Shown here: in pieces, positions 53,634 through 62,365 of the stretch
Layout of the letters: each line of letters begins with the position of its first letter
How positions within the stretch are numbered: position 1 is the stretch's first letter
Source: Rhodanobacter sp. L36
GTDB taxonomy: Bacteria; Pseudomonadota; Gammaproteobacteria; Xanthomonadales; Rhodanobacteraceae
DNA: 64,000 nucleotides
Assembly: GCF_009765755.1 (NCBI RefSeq)
Contig: NZ_LMUV01000002.1
Coordinates: 395,693-459,692, forward strand
Direction: 5' to 3'
Notes under the pieces: generated by a model
Told to the model about the DNA's origin: nothing
Database searches by the model: none
The model's input: only the letters and a program-made list of their open reading frames with translations
Translations under genes and position numbers: made by a program

Positions 53634-54917
53634 CTACAAACCCAGCGACAACTCTTCGCCCTGCACGCGCTGCATGTGGATACCGTTGACGAAGACGGAG
53701 AACGCCAGCTTGCCCGCGAGCCCGTGCACATGCTGCATCCACGGTGGCAGCCAGCGCGGCGGCAGGATCGCGCCGGATTCGAAATACGGCTGCAGCGCGA
53801 TCACGTCGTGCAGCGCGAGCTTGCCGGCGAACAGATGTCGCAGCAGATCCATGCGGCGCTCCTTCATCGCCCAGCGAAAGAACGTGTGCACGGTGAGCAG
53901 GCCGGCCAGATAGACGTTGTCCTTGGCGAACGCCGCGCCGCCGCCGAGCGGCACGCCACGAAACACGCGTTGCGCCGAATGGAAACTGTCCGCGGCGTTC
54001 TGCCCGCAGGCGCTGAAGTATTTGTAGACCTCGACGAAGTCCGCGCCATTGAGCGCCATGTCGATCGCCAGGATGCGCAGGCTGATGCGTTTGAGCCGCG
54101 TGATGTCGATCGCGCCGGACATCAGCTCTGCGAAAACGGCCAGACCTTCCTGCGTGGCAGTAACTCGCGGCGAGGTACGCGCGAGCGATGTCAGCAAGGT
54201 CTGTCGGCGACCGTTCAACGCGGTGAGCGAGTGCACGAACGCCTCGTGCGCGAGCAACTGGTGACGATCGTATTCACTGAACGTGGTGCCACCGCGCAGA
54301 CGAATGCGCGTGGCACCGGCGGCCGCTTTCGCGGTGAGTTCGGGATCCACTTCCACGCTGATCACGCCGTCGCCGAAAAACGCGTCGAGGGTTTGCGCCA
54401 GATCCGCGCGCAAGACATCGGCGGGAATGTTCACGCTGCTATCGTCGGCCAATAAATCGGCACCCAGTTCGTCGGAGAGTTCGACGAAATAGCGCGCAGC
54501 ATCCAGGTTGCTGTGGCGGCTGCCGGGAATCGAATCACCGGGTCGTCCATACAGCGCGATCGACGGCGCGGTCACACCCGCGGTGCCAACAGCTTCGAGC
54601 ATTTCCGCAGCGATGCGCCACGACTCGGCCGTGCGTCGCAAGTAGTCACCAAGTGGATCGATGTCATTCGGATCGCTGCCGCCCGCCGCGGCTTCGATCG
54701 CCGCCAGTTCGGTGCGCGCGGCGGACAGATCAGGCCGCGCGTAAGTCACTTCCGGCAAGGCGAACTGGCTCTTGCTGTAGGACTCGATCATGCGGCTTTC
54801 GAGCGAGGCCGGCCAAGCGACGCTCGCGAGAATGTGGATACCTCGAACTGCCGCCAACAGACGCTGATCAAGTGACGCGTAGCGCTGAAGCTCCGGCGCG
54901 ATGGCCTCGATGTTCAT
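53634..54917 (-). CDS. DUF1704 metallopeptidase-like protein (QEGLA motif)
   Basis: The 427-residue protein has the hallmark TQEGLAVFAE and, about 35 residues before it, LLAHEAFVHSLT. The latter is the HExxxH zinc motif of the DUF1704/MATCAP-like gluzincin family. Bacterial members are called flavohemoglobin-expression-modulating QEGLA proteins. The substrate is unknown. The ATG overlaps the stop of the upstream membrane protein gene by four bases (ATGA at 54914-54917), so they form a coupled pair. There is no signal peptide. Confidence 0.88.
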   Translation of the reverse strand: MNIEAIAPELQRYASLDQRLLAAVRGIHILASVAWPASLESRMIESYSKSQFALPEVTYARPDLSAARTELAAIEAAAGGSDPNDIDPLGDYLRRTAESWRIAAEMLEAVGTAGVTAPSIALYGRPGDSIPGSRHSNLDAARYFVELSDELGADLLADDSSVNIPADVLRADLAQTLDAFFGDGVISVEVDPELTAKAAAGATRIRLRGGTTFSEYDRHQLLAHEAFVHSLTALNGRRQTLLTSLARTSPRVTATQEGLAVFAELMSGAIDITRLKRISLRILAIDMALNGADFVEVYKYFSACGQNAADSFHSAQRVFRGVPLGGGAAFAKDNVYLAGLLTVHTFFRWAMKERRMDLLRHLFAGKLALHDVIALQPYFESGAILPPRWLPPWMQHVHGLAGKLAFSVFVNGIHMQRVQGEELSLGL

Positions 54918-55402
54918 CGCCGCGTGCCGCGAAGCGCATCGACGCGCTCGATGAGTTCGGCTGCGATCGGATCGGGCTGGAATACGCTCATGAAACCGCG
55001 CGGGCTGGCAGGTATGAAACTGAAGCTGCGCCCGTAACGCGTATCGGTGCGCAACATCACGGTAATGCGGCGCGGGTTGCTCATGGTGGTGGCGTTGATG
55101 TTCATTACATCGGTGAGCGACACGCGGCGTTGTTCACCGCGATTCTTCACGACCAGCATGTCGCCATCGAGCCACACCTCATCGACGAGGTCGGCGATCA
55201 GCTTGCGAAAAATGAAGTAGCCCACAGCGCCCATGAGTAGCGGCATCGCCAGCATCGGCAACATCTGCTGCGGATCGACCGGCACGCGTGCGTGTTGCGT
55301 TCCCCAGAAAGCGATGGCGAAAAAAATCAGCAGAAAACCGAACCACAAAAACGGAAATACCCGCTTGTAGAAAAATGTAGACAACGAGGACAGCCGACGC
55401 AT
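54914..55402 (-). CDS. Membrane protein with PH-like cytoplasmic domain
   Basis: The 162-residue protein has two N-terminal membrane helices (about residues 14-33 and 46-66). A soluble beta-rich domain follows with EVWLDGDMLVVKNRGEQRRV, resembling bacterial PH-like folds. It is translationally coupled to the DUF1704 gene (4-base overlap). No named family is recognised. Its function may be linked to that peptidase, but only the coupling supports this. Confidence 0.75.
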   Translation of the reverse strand: MRRLSSLSTFFYKRVFPFLWFGFLLIFFAIAFWGTQHARVPVDPQQMLPMLAMPLLMGAVGYFIFRKLIADLVDEVWLDGDMLVVKNRGEQRRVSLTDVMNINATTMSNPRRITVMLRTDTRYGRSFSFIPASPRGFMSVFQPDPIAAELIERVDALRGTRR

Positions 55403-55482
55403 GTCTGCGCTCCGCAGCGACGATATCGGGATACTAGATGTTTTGCGCCGTATCGTCCGTACCGCCGAAGAAGCGGCAAGGC

Positions 55483-56541
55483 TCAGTCGCGTTCGCGCTG
55501 TCCGCGATGACCATGCGGCCGTTCGATCGGCCGGCCGCCGCGCTGCCTGCGCAGTCGCGCTTCCAGTGTGGCCGCCTGCTCCTCACGCTCGTCGTGCAGC
55601 TTGAGATAATTGCGCCAGCGGCCCGGCGTGAGCTCGCCGGTATCCAGCGCCACCTGCACGGCGCAACCGGGTTCGCTGCCATGGCCGCAATCGGCGAAAC
55701 GACATTGCTCGGCGAGCAGTTCGATGTCGGCGAAGAGATCGAGATTTTCCTCGCCGGTGAGTTTGAGTTCGCGCATGCCCGGCGTGTCGATCAGGCAACC
55801 GCCGCTGGGCAATTGCAGCAGCGCGCGATGCGTCGTGGTGTGGCGGCCGCGACTGTCGTGGCTGCGCACTTCGGCGGTCGCCATGCGCGCGGTGCCGAGC
55901 AGCGTGTTGGTCAGCGTCGACTTGCCGGCACCGGACGAACCCACCAGCACCGCGCTGTCGCCCGGCTGCAGATACTGCGCGAGCAAGGCAACGCTCGCCG
56001 GGTCTTTGCTGTTGAGCGGATGGATCGGCGTGCCGTTCGGCAGCCGCTCGCGCAGCGCGGCGATCTGTTCTTCCGTGTCGTCGCGCGTGTCGAGTTTGCC
56101 GAGCAACACGACCGGCTGCGCGCCGGAATCCTCGGTGAGCGAGAGATAGCGTTCGATGCGCGCGGGATTGAAATCGCCGTCGAGGCCGGTGAGCACCAGC
56201 ACGTAGTCGATGTTGGTGGCGATCAGTTGCCTTTCGTAACGTTCGCCCGCGGCAGCGCGAGAAAGCACGCTGCGCCTCGGCGCCACGGTGACGATGTGCG
56301 GCGGCGTACCGCTTTCCACTTCGACGAAATCGCCGACGACCGGCCGCTCCGCCGGATCGATGCCGCGTTTGAGAAAGCGTCCATCCGGCTGCGCGCCGAA
56401 CAGGGTTTCGCCATCGTGCAATTCGTAACCGGCGCGATGCTGCGCGACGACGCGTGCCAGGCGCAAGCCGGCTGCGGGAAGTTGATCACCACGCCAGCCG
56501 ATGCGTCGCAGACGTTCGATCGTTACGGCGGCGTCACTCAT
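55483..56541 (-). CDS. rsgA: RsgA-family circularly permuted GTPase
   Basis: The 352-residue protein belongs to the YjeQ/RsgA family that helps mature the 30S ribosomal subunit. The permuted motif order is visible: LLGKLDTRDD (G4 position, residues ~147-154), LVGSSGAGKST (G1/P-loop, 199-209), T-T-T-H in the switch region and LIDTPGM (G3). The C-terminal zinc finger is CRFADCGHGSEPGC. An OB-like domain precedes the GTPase. The G4 motif reads GKLD rather than NKxD, which hints at a divergent paralogue. ATG 56541 is used; the 31 codons upstream are not family-like. Confidence 0.88.
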   Translation of the reverse strand: MSDAAVTIERLRRIGWRGDQLPAAGLRLARVVAQHRAGYELHDGETLFGAQPDGRFLKRGIDPAERPVVGDFVEVESGTPPHIVTVAPRRSVLSRAAAGERYERQLIATNIDYVLVLTGLDGDFNPARIERYLSLTEDSGAQPVVLLGKLDTRDDTEEQIAALRERLPNGTPIHPLNSKDPASVALLAQYLQPGDSAVLVGSSGAGKSTLTNTLLGTARMATAEVRSHDSRGRHTTTHRALLQLPSGGCLIDTPGMRELKLTGEENLDLFADIELLAEQCRFADCGHGSEPGCAVQVALDTGELTPGRWRNYLKLHDEREEQAATLEARLRRQRGGRPIERPHGHRGQRERD

Positions 56542-56683
56542 GAGGTCGGTCTGGCTGCATGGTTTGTGGATTATGCCCTGCCCTTGCATTGCCCGCGGAT
56601 GAACCGCGCATCGGCTCGCGCTGCAGTGCGTCACGCTGCTAGCATCGGCGGGCCGGCGACGTTGCCGGCGGGGACATCAAAGG

Positions 56684-57940
56684 ATGCCGGCGTTGGTTTC
56701 GATCATTCCCAGTGCGCACCTGGCGGAAGTGCGCTATGAAATCCGCGGCGCGCTGACCCGGCGCGCGCGTGAACTGGAGGCCGCCGGCCTCGACATCATC
56801 AAGCTGAATATCGGCAACCCCGGTCGCTACGGTTTCGAAGCGCCCGCACATCTGCGCAACGCCATCGCCGGCCACTTGCGCGACAGCGAAGCCTATGGCC
56901 ACGAACAAGGCCTGGAAGTGGCGCGCGAGGCCATCGCCGCGCAACAGCGCGCGCGTGGCGCGCGTGGCGTCGAGCCCGAGCGCATCTTCATCGGCAATGG
57001 CGTCAGCGAACTAATCGACCTGTCGCTGCGCGCACTGCTGCATCCGGGTGACGAAGTGCTGCTGCCTAGCCCGGATTACCCGCTGTGGAGCGCCGCGACC
57101 ATTCTCAACGGCGGACAGCCGCGCTATTACCGCTGCCTGGCGGAAAACGGCCACCTGCCCGATCCGGATGAAGTCGAATCCCTGATCACCCCGCGCACGC
57201 GCGCGCTGGTGTTGATCAATCCGAACAATCCGACCGGAGCGGTGTATCCCCGCACGCTGCTTGAGCGACTCGTGGCGATCGCGGTGCGTCATCGCCTGCT
57301 GCTGCTGTGCGACGAAATCTACGACGAGATTCTTTACGACGACGCCACGTTCCAGCCGCTGGCTGAAGTCGCCGGCGAATTGCCGTGCCTGAGTTTCGGC
57401 GGACTGAGCAAGGTGCATCGCGCCTGCGGTTATCGCGTGGGCTGGATGAGCTTGTCCGGCAATCCGGTGCGCAGCGCGTCTTATCGCGATGCAATGCAAT
57501 TGCTTGCCGCGCTTCGCCTGTGCGCCAACGTGACCGCGCAATGGGCAGTGATTCCGGCGCTGCAGGACGCGCCCACGATCGGTACGTTGACCGCGCCCGG
57601 CGGACGTCTGCACGAAGCCCGCCGTGCCGTGCTACAAGGCGTTGCCGCAAGCCGTTATCTGGATCTGGTGACGCCGGACGGCGCGCTCTACGCGTTCCCG
57701 CAAGTGCGCGCCGATCATTTCCCGGCGTTCGACGACGAGGCGTTTGCACTACGCCTGCTCGAACAGGAATCCGTGCTGATCGTGCCCGGCAGTAGTTTCA
57801 ACGTGCCCGGCAGCCATCATTTCCGACTCACCTTGTTGCCGGCGCCCGCGCAATTGAGCGAAGTGTTCGCGCGCATCGAACGCGTGCTGGCGCAGATGGC
57901 GTCCGAGCAACCGCAGCGATCCGCCGCAGCCGTGGCCTGA
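56684..57940 (+). CDS. PLP-dependent aminotransferase, AlaA-like
   Basis: The 418-residue fold-type I aminotransferase has YEIRGALTRRARELEAAGLD near the start, typical of the AlaA glutamate-pyruvate transaminase group. INPNNPTGAVYP and CDEIYDEILYDD are PLP-contacting segments. GLSKVHRACGYRVGWM carries the Schiff-base Lys. It probably exchanges amino groups between alanine and glutamate. The SGNH hydrolase gene starts 5 bases after its stop, so both are likely in one transcript. Confidence 0.9.
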   Translation: MPALVSIIPSAHLAEVRYEIRGALTRRARELEAAGLDIIKLNIGNPGRYGFEAPAHLRNAIAGHLRDSEAYGHEQGLEVAREAIAAQQRARGARGVEPERIFIGNGVSELIDLSLRALLHPGDEVLLPSPDYPLWSAATILNGGQPRYYRCLAENGHLPDPDEVESLITPRTRALVLINPNNPTGAVYPRTLLERLVAIAVRHRLLLLCDEIYDEILYDDATFQPLAEVAGELPCLSFGGLSKVHRACGYRVGWMSLSGNPVRSASYRDAMQLLAALRLCANVTAQWAVIPALQDAPTIGTLTAPGGRLHEARRAVLQGVAASRYLDLVTPDGALYAFPQVRADHFPAFDDEAFALRLLEQESVLIVPGSSFNVPGSHHFRLTLLPAPAQLSEVFARIERVLAQMASEQPQRSAAAVA

Positions 57941-57945
57941 GACGA

Positions 57946-58563
57946 ATGCCCGCGACTGCGCCTCTGCATTACCTCGCGCTGGGCGATTCGTACACCATCG
58001 GCGAATCGGTTCCCGCGCAAGGGCGCTGGCCCGCGCAACTGGTCGCGCGATTGCGACGTGCCGGCGTTGTCATCGACGATCCGCGCATCGTCGCCGTGAC
58101 CGGCTGGACCACCGACGAACTCTCGCAGGGCATGGATGCGGCTCAGCTGTCGACAACCTTCGATCTGGTCACGCTGCAGATCGGCGTGAACAATCAATAC
58201 CGTCGCCGTCCGGCTGGTGAATACCGTTTGCAGTTCTCCGGCCTGCTTGCGCGCGCCATCGGACTCGCGGGCCATCAAGCCGCGCGCGTGGTGGTGGTTT
58301 CGATTCCGGACTGGGGCGTCACGCGGTTCGCGCGCGAGCAAGGCCGCGACGCGGCACAAGTTGCCCGCGAGCTGGATATCTTCAACGCGATCGCGCGCGA
58401 CGAAACAACACGTGCCGGTGCACGATTCGTCGACATCACGCGCGCGTCGCGACTCCACCCTGAATTTGTCGCCGACGATGGCCTGCACCCGGACGCCCGG
58501 CAATATGCGTTGTGGGTCAATGCGATTGAACCGGTCGTGCGAATGGCGCTGCGTTCGCGCTGA
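57946..58563 (+). CDS. SGNH/GDSL hydrolase
   Basis: The 205-residue protein has all four SGNH blocks: YLALGDSYTIGESVP (Ser), TGWTTDEL (Gly), QIGVNNQYRR (Asn) and DDGLHPDARQYALW (Asp/His). Enzymes of this fold cleave esters or thioesters. There is no signal peptide, so it should act in the cytoplasm, unlike many GDSL esterases. It directly follows the aminotransferase gene. Confidence 0.9.
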   Translation: MPATAPLHYLALGDSYTIGESVPAQGRWPAQLVARLRRAGVVIDDPRIVAVTGWTTDELSQGMDAAQLSTTFDLVTLQIGVNNQYRRRPAGEYRLQFSGLLARAIGLAGHQAARVVVVSIPDWGVTRFAREQGRDAAQVARELDIFNAIARDETTRAGARFVDITRASRLHPEFVADDGLHPDARQYALWVNAIEPVVRMALRSR

Positions 58564-58657
58564 GGTTTCCGCGCAACCGTGCTGCAACCTTTCCGCCATC
58601 GCGCGGTGACGTTGGCGGCCGACACTGGCGCCCCGGGCAACCACCGGGGAACGCGCC

Positions 58658-59515
58658 ATGAAGAACTTCCATTGCCGCAGCGCCTTCATCTCCGACGTGC
58701 ATCTGGGCACGCCTGACTGCAAGGCCGGTTATCTGCTGGATTTCCTGCGCAAGCTTCGCTGCGAAAAGCTCTACCTGGTCGGCGACATCATCGACATGGA
58801 AGCGCTGACGCGTCGCCACTGGTGGCATCCCGAACACAGCGCGGTGATCGCCGAGGTGCTCGACCTCGCGCGTCGCGGTGTCGAGGTCGTCTATATTCCC
58901 GGCAATCACGACGCGCCGTTGCGCGGCTTGCATGGCCAATGTTTCGGCGGCGTGCGGATCGAGCTGGACACCGTGCACATCGGCGCCGATGGCCGGCGTT
59001 ATCGCGTCAGCCACGGCGACGAGTTCGACCCGGAACACATTGGCCGTGGCTGGATGCTGCATGTCGGCGAAGCGATGCATCGCTTCATTTGCTGGGGCAA
59101 TCGACGCCTGCATGCCGTGCGTCGAAAGCTCGAACTGCCGTATCTGCCGCTGTCGATCATCGTCAAATCGCACATCGGCAAAGCGCTGGCTTATATCCGC
59201 GCCTACGAGCAGCGCGTCGCCGACGACGCGCGCGAACGCGGCTTCGACGGGCATATCTGCGGACACATTCATTTTGGCCACGTGCGCGAGCTGGCCGGCG
59301 TGCTGTACCTCAACGATGGCGACTGGGTGGAACATTGCACCGCCCTGATCGAGGATCACACCGGCGCCATGGAACTGATCCACTGGAGCGAACAGGCCAC
59401 GGCGCTGGGCCGCGCCAGTCGCGAACTGGTTCTGCCTTCACCCTGTGCCGCACTGGCGCTGGCGCCGCTGGGGTTTCGCCGACGTGAACTGCGCGAACTG
59501 GATCGCGCCGCCTGA
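58658..59515 (+). CDS. UDP-2,3-diacylglucosamine diphosphatase-like metallophosphoesterase
   Basis: The 285-residue protein has the calcineurin-like motif series: ISDVHLGTPD, VGDIIDMEAL, PGNHDAPLRG, SHGDEFDPEHIG and CGHIHFGHVR. It matches the LpxH-related COG2908 subgroup that removes UMP or phosphate groups, but it is longer than E. coli LpxH (240). It may be a paralogue of the true lipid A enzyme. It stands 94 bases after the SGNH gene. Confidence 0.87.
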   Translation: MKNFHCRSAFISDVHLGTPDCKAGYLLDFLRKLRCEKLYLVGDIIDMEALTRRHWWHPEHSAVIAEVLDLARRGVEVVYIPGNHDAPLRGLHGQCFGGVRIELDTVHIGADGRRYRVSHGDEFDPEHIGRGWMLHVGEAMHRFICWGNRRLHAVRRKLELPYLPLSIIVKSHIGKALAYIRAYEQRVADDARERGFDGHICGHIHFGHVRELAGVLYLNDGDWVEHCTALIEDHTGAMELIHWSEQATALGRASRELVLPSPCAALALAPLGFRRRELRELDRAA

Positions 59516-59593
59516 CCCGCCGCTACCTTGAAGCCCGGGCCGGATCGCCGCATATCGGGCGGCGTATCATTGCGTTCTTTACCGGAGCCTTCC

Positions 59594-60517
59594 ATGTCCC
59601 TCGACACTGCCACCCGCGAACGAATCGAATCCCTGCTCAAGGACCACCGCGTGGTGCTGTTCATGAAGGGCGATCGCCAGCAGCCGATGTGCGGTTTCTC
59701 CGCCGCGGCGACCAACATGCTCAACGAGTTGCTACCGAGCTATCACACGGTCAACGTGCTGGAAGATCCGGAAATCCGCGAAGGCATCAAGGCTTTCGGT
59801 GAATGGCCCACGATCCCGCAACTCTATGTGGAAGGCGAGCTGGTCGGCGGCGCCGACATCATCCGCCAGCTCTACACCAGCGGCGAACTGCACACCTTGT
59901 TCGGCGCCGCCCTGCCCGATCGCACGCCTCCCGAGATCACCATCACCGACGCCGCGGCCGAAGCCATCCGTCAAGGCACCGGCAACGTACAGGGCGTCGC
60001 ACTGCATCTGGAAATCGGCCCCGACCACAGCGCCGGCTTCCAGCTGGCGCCCGCCGGCGAGCACGACATCGTCGCGCACGCCAACGGTCTCGAAGTGCAT
60101 TTCGACCCCGCCAGCGCGCAGCGCGCGAAAGGCATCGTGATCGACTGGGTTTCCACCGTGCAGGGCGAGGGCCTCAGCCTGAAGTTTCCCGGCGCGCAGG
60201 AAATCAAGTCGATCACCGTGCAGCAGCTCAAGACGTTGTTGGAAACCAATAGCGTCACGCTGATCGACGTTCGCCCCGCACAAAGCCGCGCGCAAGCCGC
60301 GCCGCTACCGCAGGCGCGCGTACTCGAAGACGAAGGCTACGAAAGCCTGGCCGCCCTTCCCAAAGACACCGCCATCGCTTTCATCTGCCACCACGGCATC
60401 TCCAGCCGCGCCATGGCCGAGCGATTCGCCGCGCACGGATTCAGCAATCTTCACAATGTGGACGGCGGGATGGATGCCTGGGCCGCTGAGATTGATTCGA
60501 GCGTGCCTCGGTACTGA
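59594..60517 (+). CDS. Monothiol CGFS glutaredoxin fused to HesB-like and rhodanese domains
   Basis: The 307-residue protein has three parts. Residues 1-105 are a Grx4/GrxD-type glutaredoxin with CGFS at 33-36, a [2Fe-2S] carrier. Residues ~112-195 resemble an IscA/HesB domain (ITITDAAAEAIRQGTGN ... KGIVIDWVSTVQGEGLSLKF), but the three cluster-binding Cys are absent. Residues ~200-307 form a rhodanese domain with active Cys265 in FICHHGISS. ATG 59594 follows GGAG by seven bases. It probably acts in iron-sulfur or sulfur transfer. The fusion seems to be characteristic of Xanthomonadales, as far as I know. Confidence 0.9.
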   Translation: MSLDTATRERIESLLKDHRVVLFMKGDRQQPMCGFSAAATNMLNELLPSYHTVNVLEDPEIREGIKAFGEWPTIPQLYVEGELVGGADIIRQLYTSGELHTLFGAALPDRTPPEITITDAAAEAIRQGTGNVQGVALHLEIGPDHSAGFQLAPAGEHDIVAHANGLEVHFDPASAQRAKGIVIDWVSTVQGEGLSLKFPGAQEIKSITVQQLKTLLETNSVTLIDVRPAQSRAQAAPLPQARVLEDEGYESLAALPKDTAIAFICHHGISSRAMAERFAAHGFSNLHNVDGGMDAWAAEIDSSVPRY

Positions 60518-60606
60518 TCAAGCTCAGACGCGTCAGGTAACACGACCGCCGACCTGAGAAAGCATCAAGGGCAGGCTGCCATTGCGCGTTCGATGAAGGA
60601 AGTCAC

Positions 60607-62175
60607 ATGCCACCACATCCGACCTCCACCGACATCGGTCAGTTGATGGCAGAAGCCGGAAAAGCGCTTGGTGAAAGCAGGCTGGATGACGCCGAGCGCA
60701 CGCTGATGCACGTGCTGACTGCCCATCCCGCGTTGGCTAACGCGCAATACCTGTACGGCATCACCTGCCTGATGCGCGGCCGGCCTGCCAAGGCTGTCGG
60801 CTGGCTGCACAAGGCCGTCGCACAGCATCCTTCCGACGCCAACATGCAGAGCTATCTGGGTTGCGCGTTGCACGATGCAGGCGCGTTCGACGAAGCGTTG
60901 ATCCATTTGCGCAAAGCGTGCGAACTGGCACCACGGCAAGCCAAGCTCGCCTACAACCTCGGCAAGGCACTGAAGGAACAGGGCCTACTGAGCGATGCCG
61001 ACGAGGCCTTTCGGCAAACGCTGTCACTGGATCAGCAACACGTGCTTGCGCGCATCGGCGTGGCTGATGTCGCCACCATGCAGGGAGATGTTCCGCGTGC
61101 CGTGGCCGAGTACCGTCATGTGCTGCGGCAACAGCCCGAGCGCGCCGAAGCGTGGCACGGTCTGGCCAATCTCAAGACCGAATCGCTGGGACCAGCCGAC
61201 ACCGAGCTGATCCGTCGCGCCCTGCGTCAACCCAATTTGCCACCTGACACGCGGGTGTTGCTCGGTTTCAGTCTGTTCCACGCGCTGGAAGATCAACAAA
61301 ATTACGCCCTTGCTTTTGAAGCGTTGCGCCAGGCAAACGCGGACAAGAGACAGCAAGTGGATTGGAATGCTGCTGCCGAGCGAGCGCAGATCGACCGGAT
61401 CATCGAGGCCTTCAGCGTTCCGCCGCCTGCGTCGATAGATGCCTCCCTTGGCCACGAAGTGATTTTCATCGCAAGCATGCCGCGCTCGGGTTCCACGCTG
61501 GTCGAGCACATCCTCGCAACACATCGAGGCGTTGAAGGCGCCAACGAGATTCCTGATCTACCCCAGGTCATCGAAGACGAGTCGCGCCGCCGCGGCCAAC
61601 CCTTCCCGCAATGGGTCAGAGCCGCCACCGCCGATGACTGGCATCGGCTGGGTCAGGATTACCTGGCTCGCACGGCACGCTGGCGCGAGCAACGCCCGCG
61701 CTTCACCGACAAGAATGTCACCAACTGGCCGCTGCTGGGTGCGGCGCGGCGCATGCTGCCGGGCGCCAAGATCGTCCACTGTCATCGCGACCCAGTGGAA
61801 ACCTGCTTTTCCTGCTATCGCCAACTGTTCCGACAGGGCGTGCACTACAGCTACGACCTGGATGAGTTAGTCGAGTACTACCGCGACTACCAACGCCTCA
61901 GCGCGTTCTGGCTGGCACGGCATCCGCAAGACATACTGGATTTGCCATACGAAACTCTGGTGCGGGAACCGGAAGCACAGATCCGTCGCATGCTCGCCTT
62001 CTGCGACCTTTCTTTCGACCCGGCCTGCTTGACACCTCACCGGACGAATCGTGAGGTGCTCAGTACTGCGAGCGCGGCTCAGGTACGTAAGCCGATTCGC
62101 ACAAATACAGCGCATAGCGCGCTGTATCTGCCTTGGCTGCAGTCGTTGCGGGAGCGGCTGTCGAGACAGATATAA
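60607..62175 (+). CDS. TPR-repeat sulfotransferase
   Basis: The 522-residue protein has TPR helices in residues ~1-200. A sulfotransferase domain follows from about 285. FIASMPRSGSTLVEHILATH is the 5'-phosphosulfate (PAPS) loop, and IVHCHRDPVETCFSCYRQLF the 3'-phosphate-binding segment. Such proteins transfer sulfate from PAPS to a hydroxyl or Tyr of a protein or glycan. No sulfation gene neighbours are in the window. The acceptor is unknown. There is no signal peptide. Confidence 0.9.
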   Translation: MPPHPTSTDIGQLMAEAGKALGESRLDDAERTLMHVLTAHPALANAQYLYGITCLMRGRPAKAVGWLHKAVAQHPSDANMQSYLGCALHDAGAFDEALIHLRKACELAPRQAKLAYNLGKALKEQGLLSDADEAFRQTLSLDQQHVLARIGVADVATMQGDVPRAVAEYRHVLRQQPERAEAWHGLANLKTESLGPADTELIRRALRQPNLPPDTRVLLGFSLFHALEDQQNYALAFEALRQANADKRQQVDWNAAAERAQIDRIIEAFSVPPPASIDASLGHEVIFIASMPRSGSTLVEHILATHRGVEGANEIPDLPQVIEDESRRRGQPFPQWVRAATADDWHRLGQDYLARTARWREQRPRFTDKNVTNWPLLGAARRMLPGAKIVHCHRDPVETCFSCYRQLFRQGVHYSYDLDELVEYYRDYQRLSAFWLARHPQDILDLPYETLVREPEAQIRRMLAFCDLSFDPACLTPHRTNREVLSTASAAQVRKPIRTNTAHSALYLPWLQSLRERLSRQI

Positions 62176-62271
62176 AGGCAGGCGAGACGTACGTACGACG
62201 TCCGACACGTGGGTGGTCCGTCCTTTTCGCGCAGCTACAAAGGCGTGTGCTTTGACAGCCCCACGTAATAT

Positions 62272-62304
62272 AAAAAATAAGGCCGCCGGTTGCCCGGCGG
62301 CCTT
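62272..62304 (-). terminator. Intrinsic terminator after the TonB-dependent receptor gene
   Basis: AAGGCCGCCGG (62279-62289) and CCGGCGGCCTT (62294-62304) form a perfect 11-bp stem with a 4-base loop. On the minus strand TTATTTTTT follows. It is 61 bases beyond the receptor stop and may also limit the convergent sulfotransferase transcript. Confidence 0.92.
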
Positions 62305-62365
62305 AGTTCCGCATCTCGTTCCCGCAAGCCGCCATTCGCGACGGCCTGCGGTTGGAGGGTGAGGA

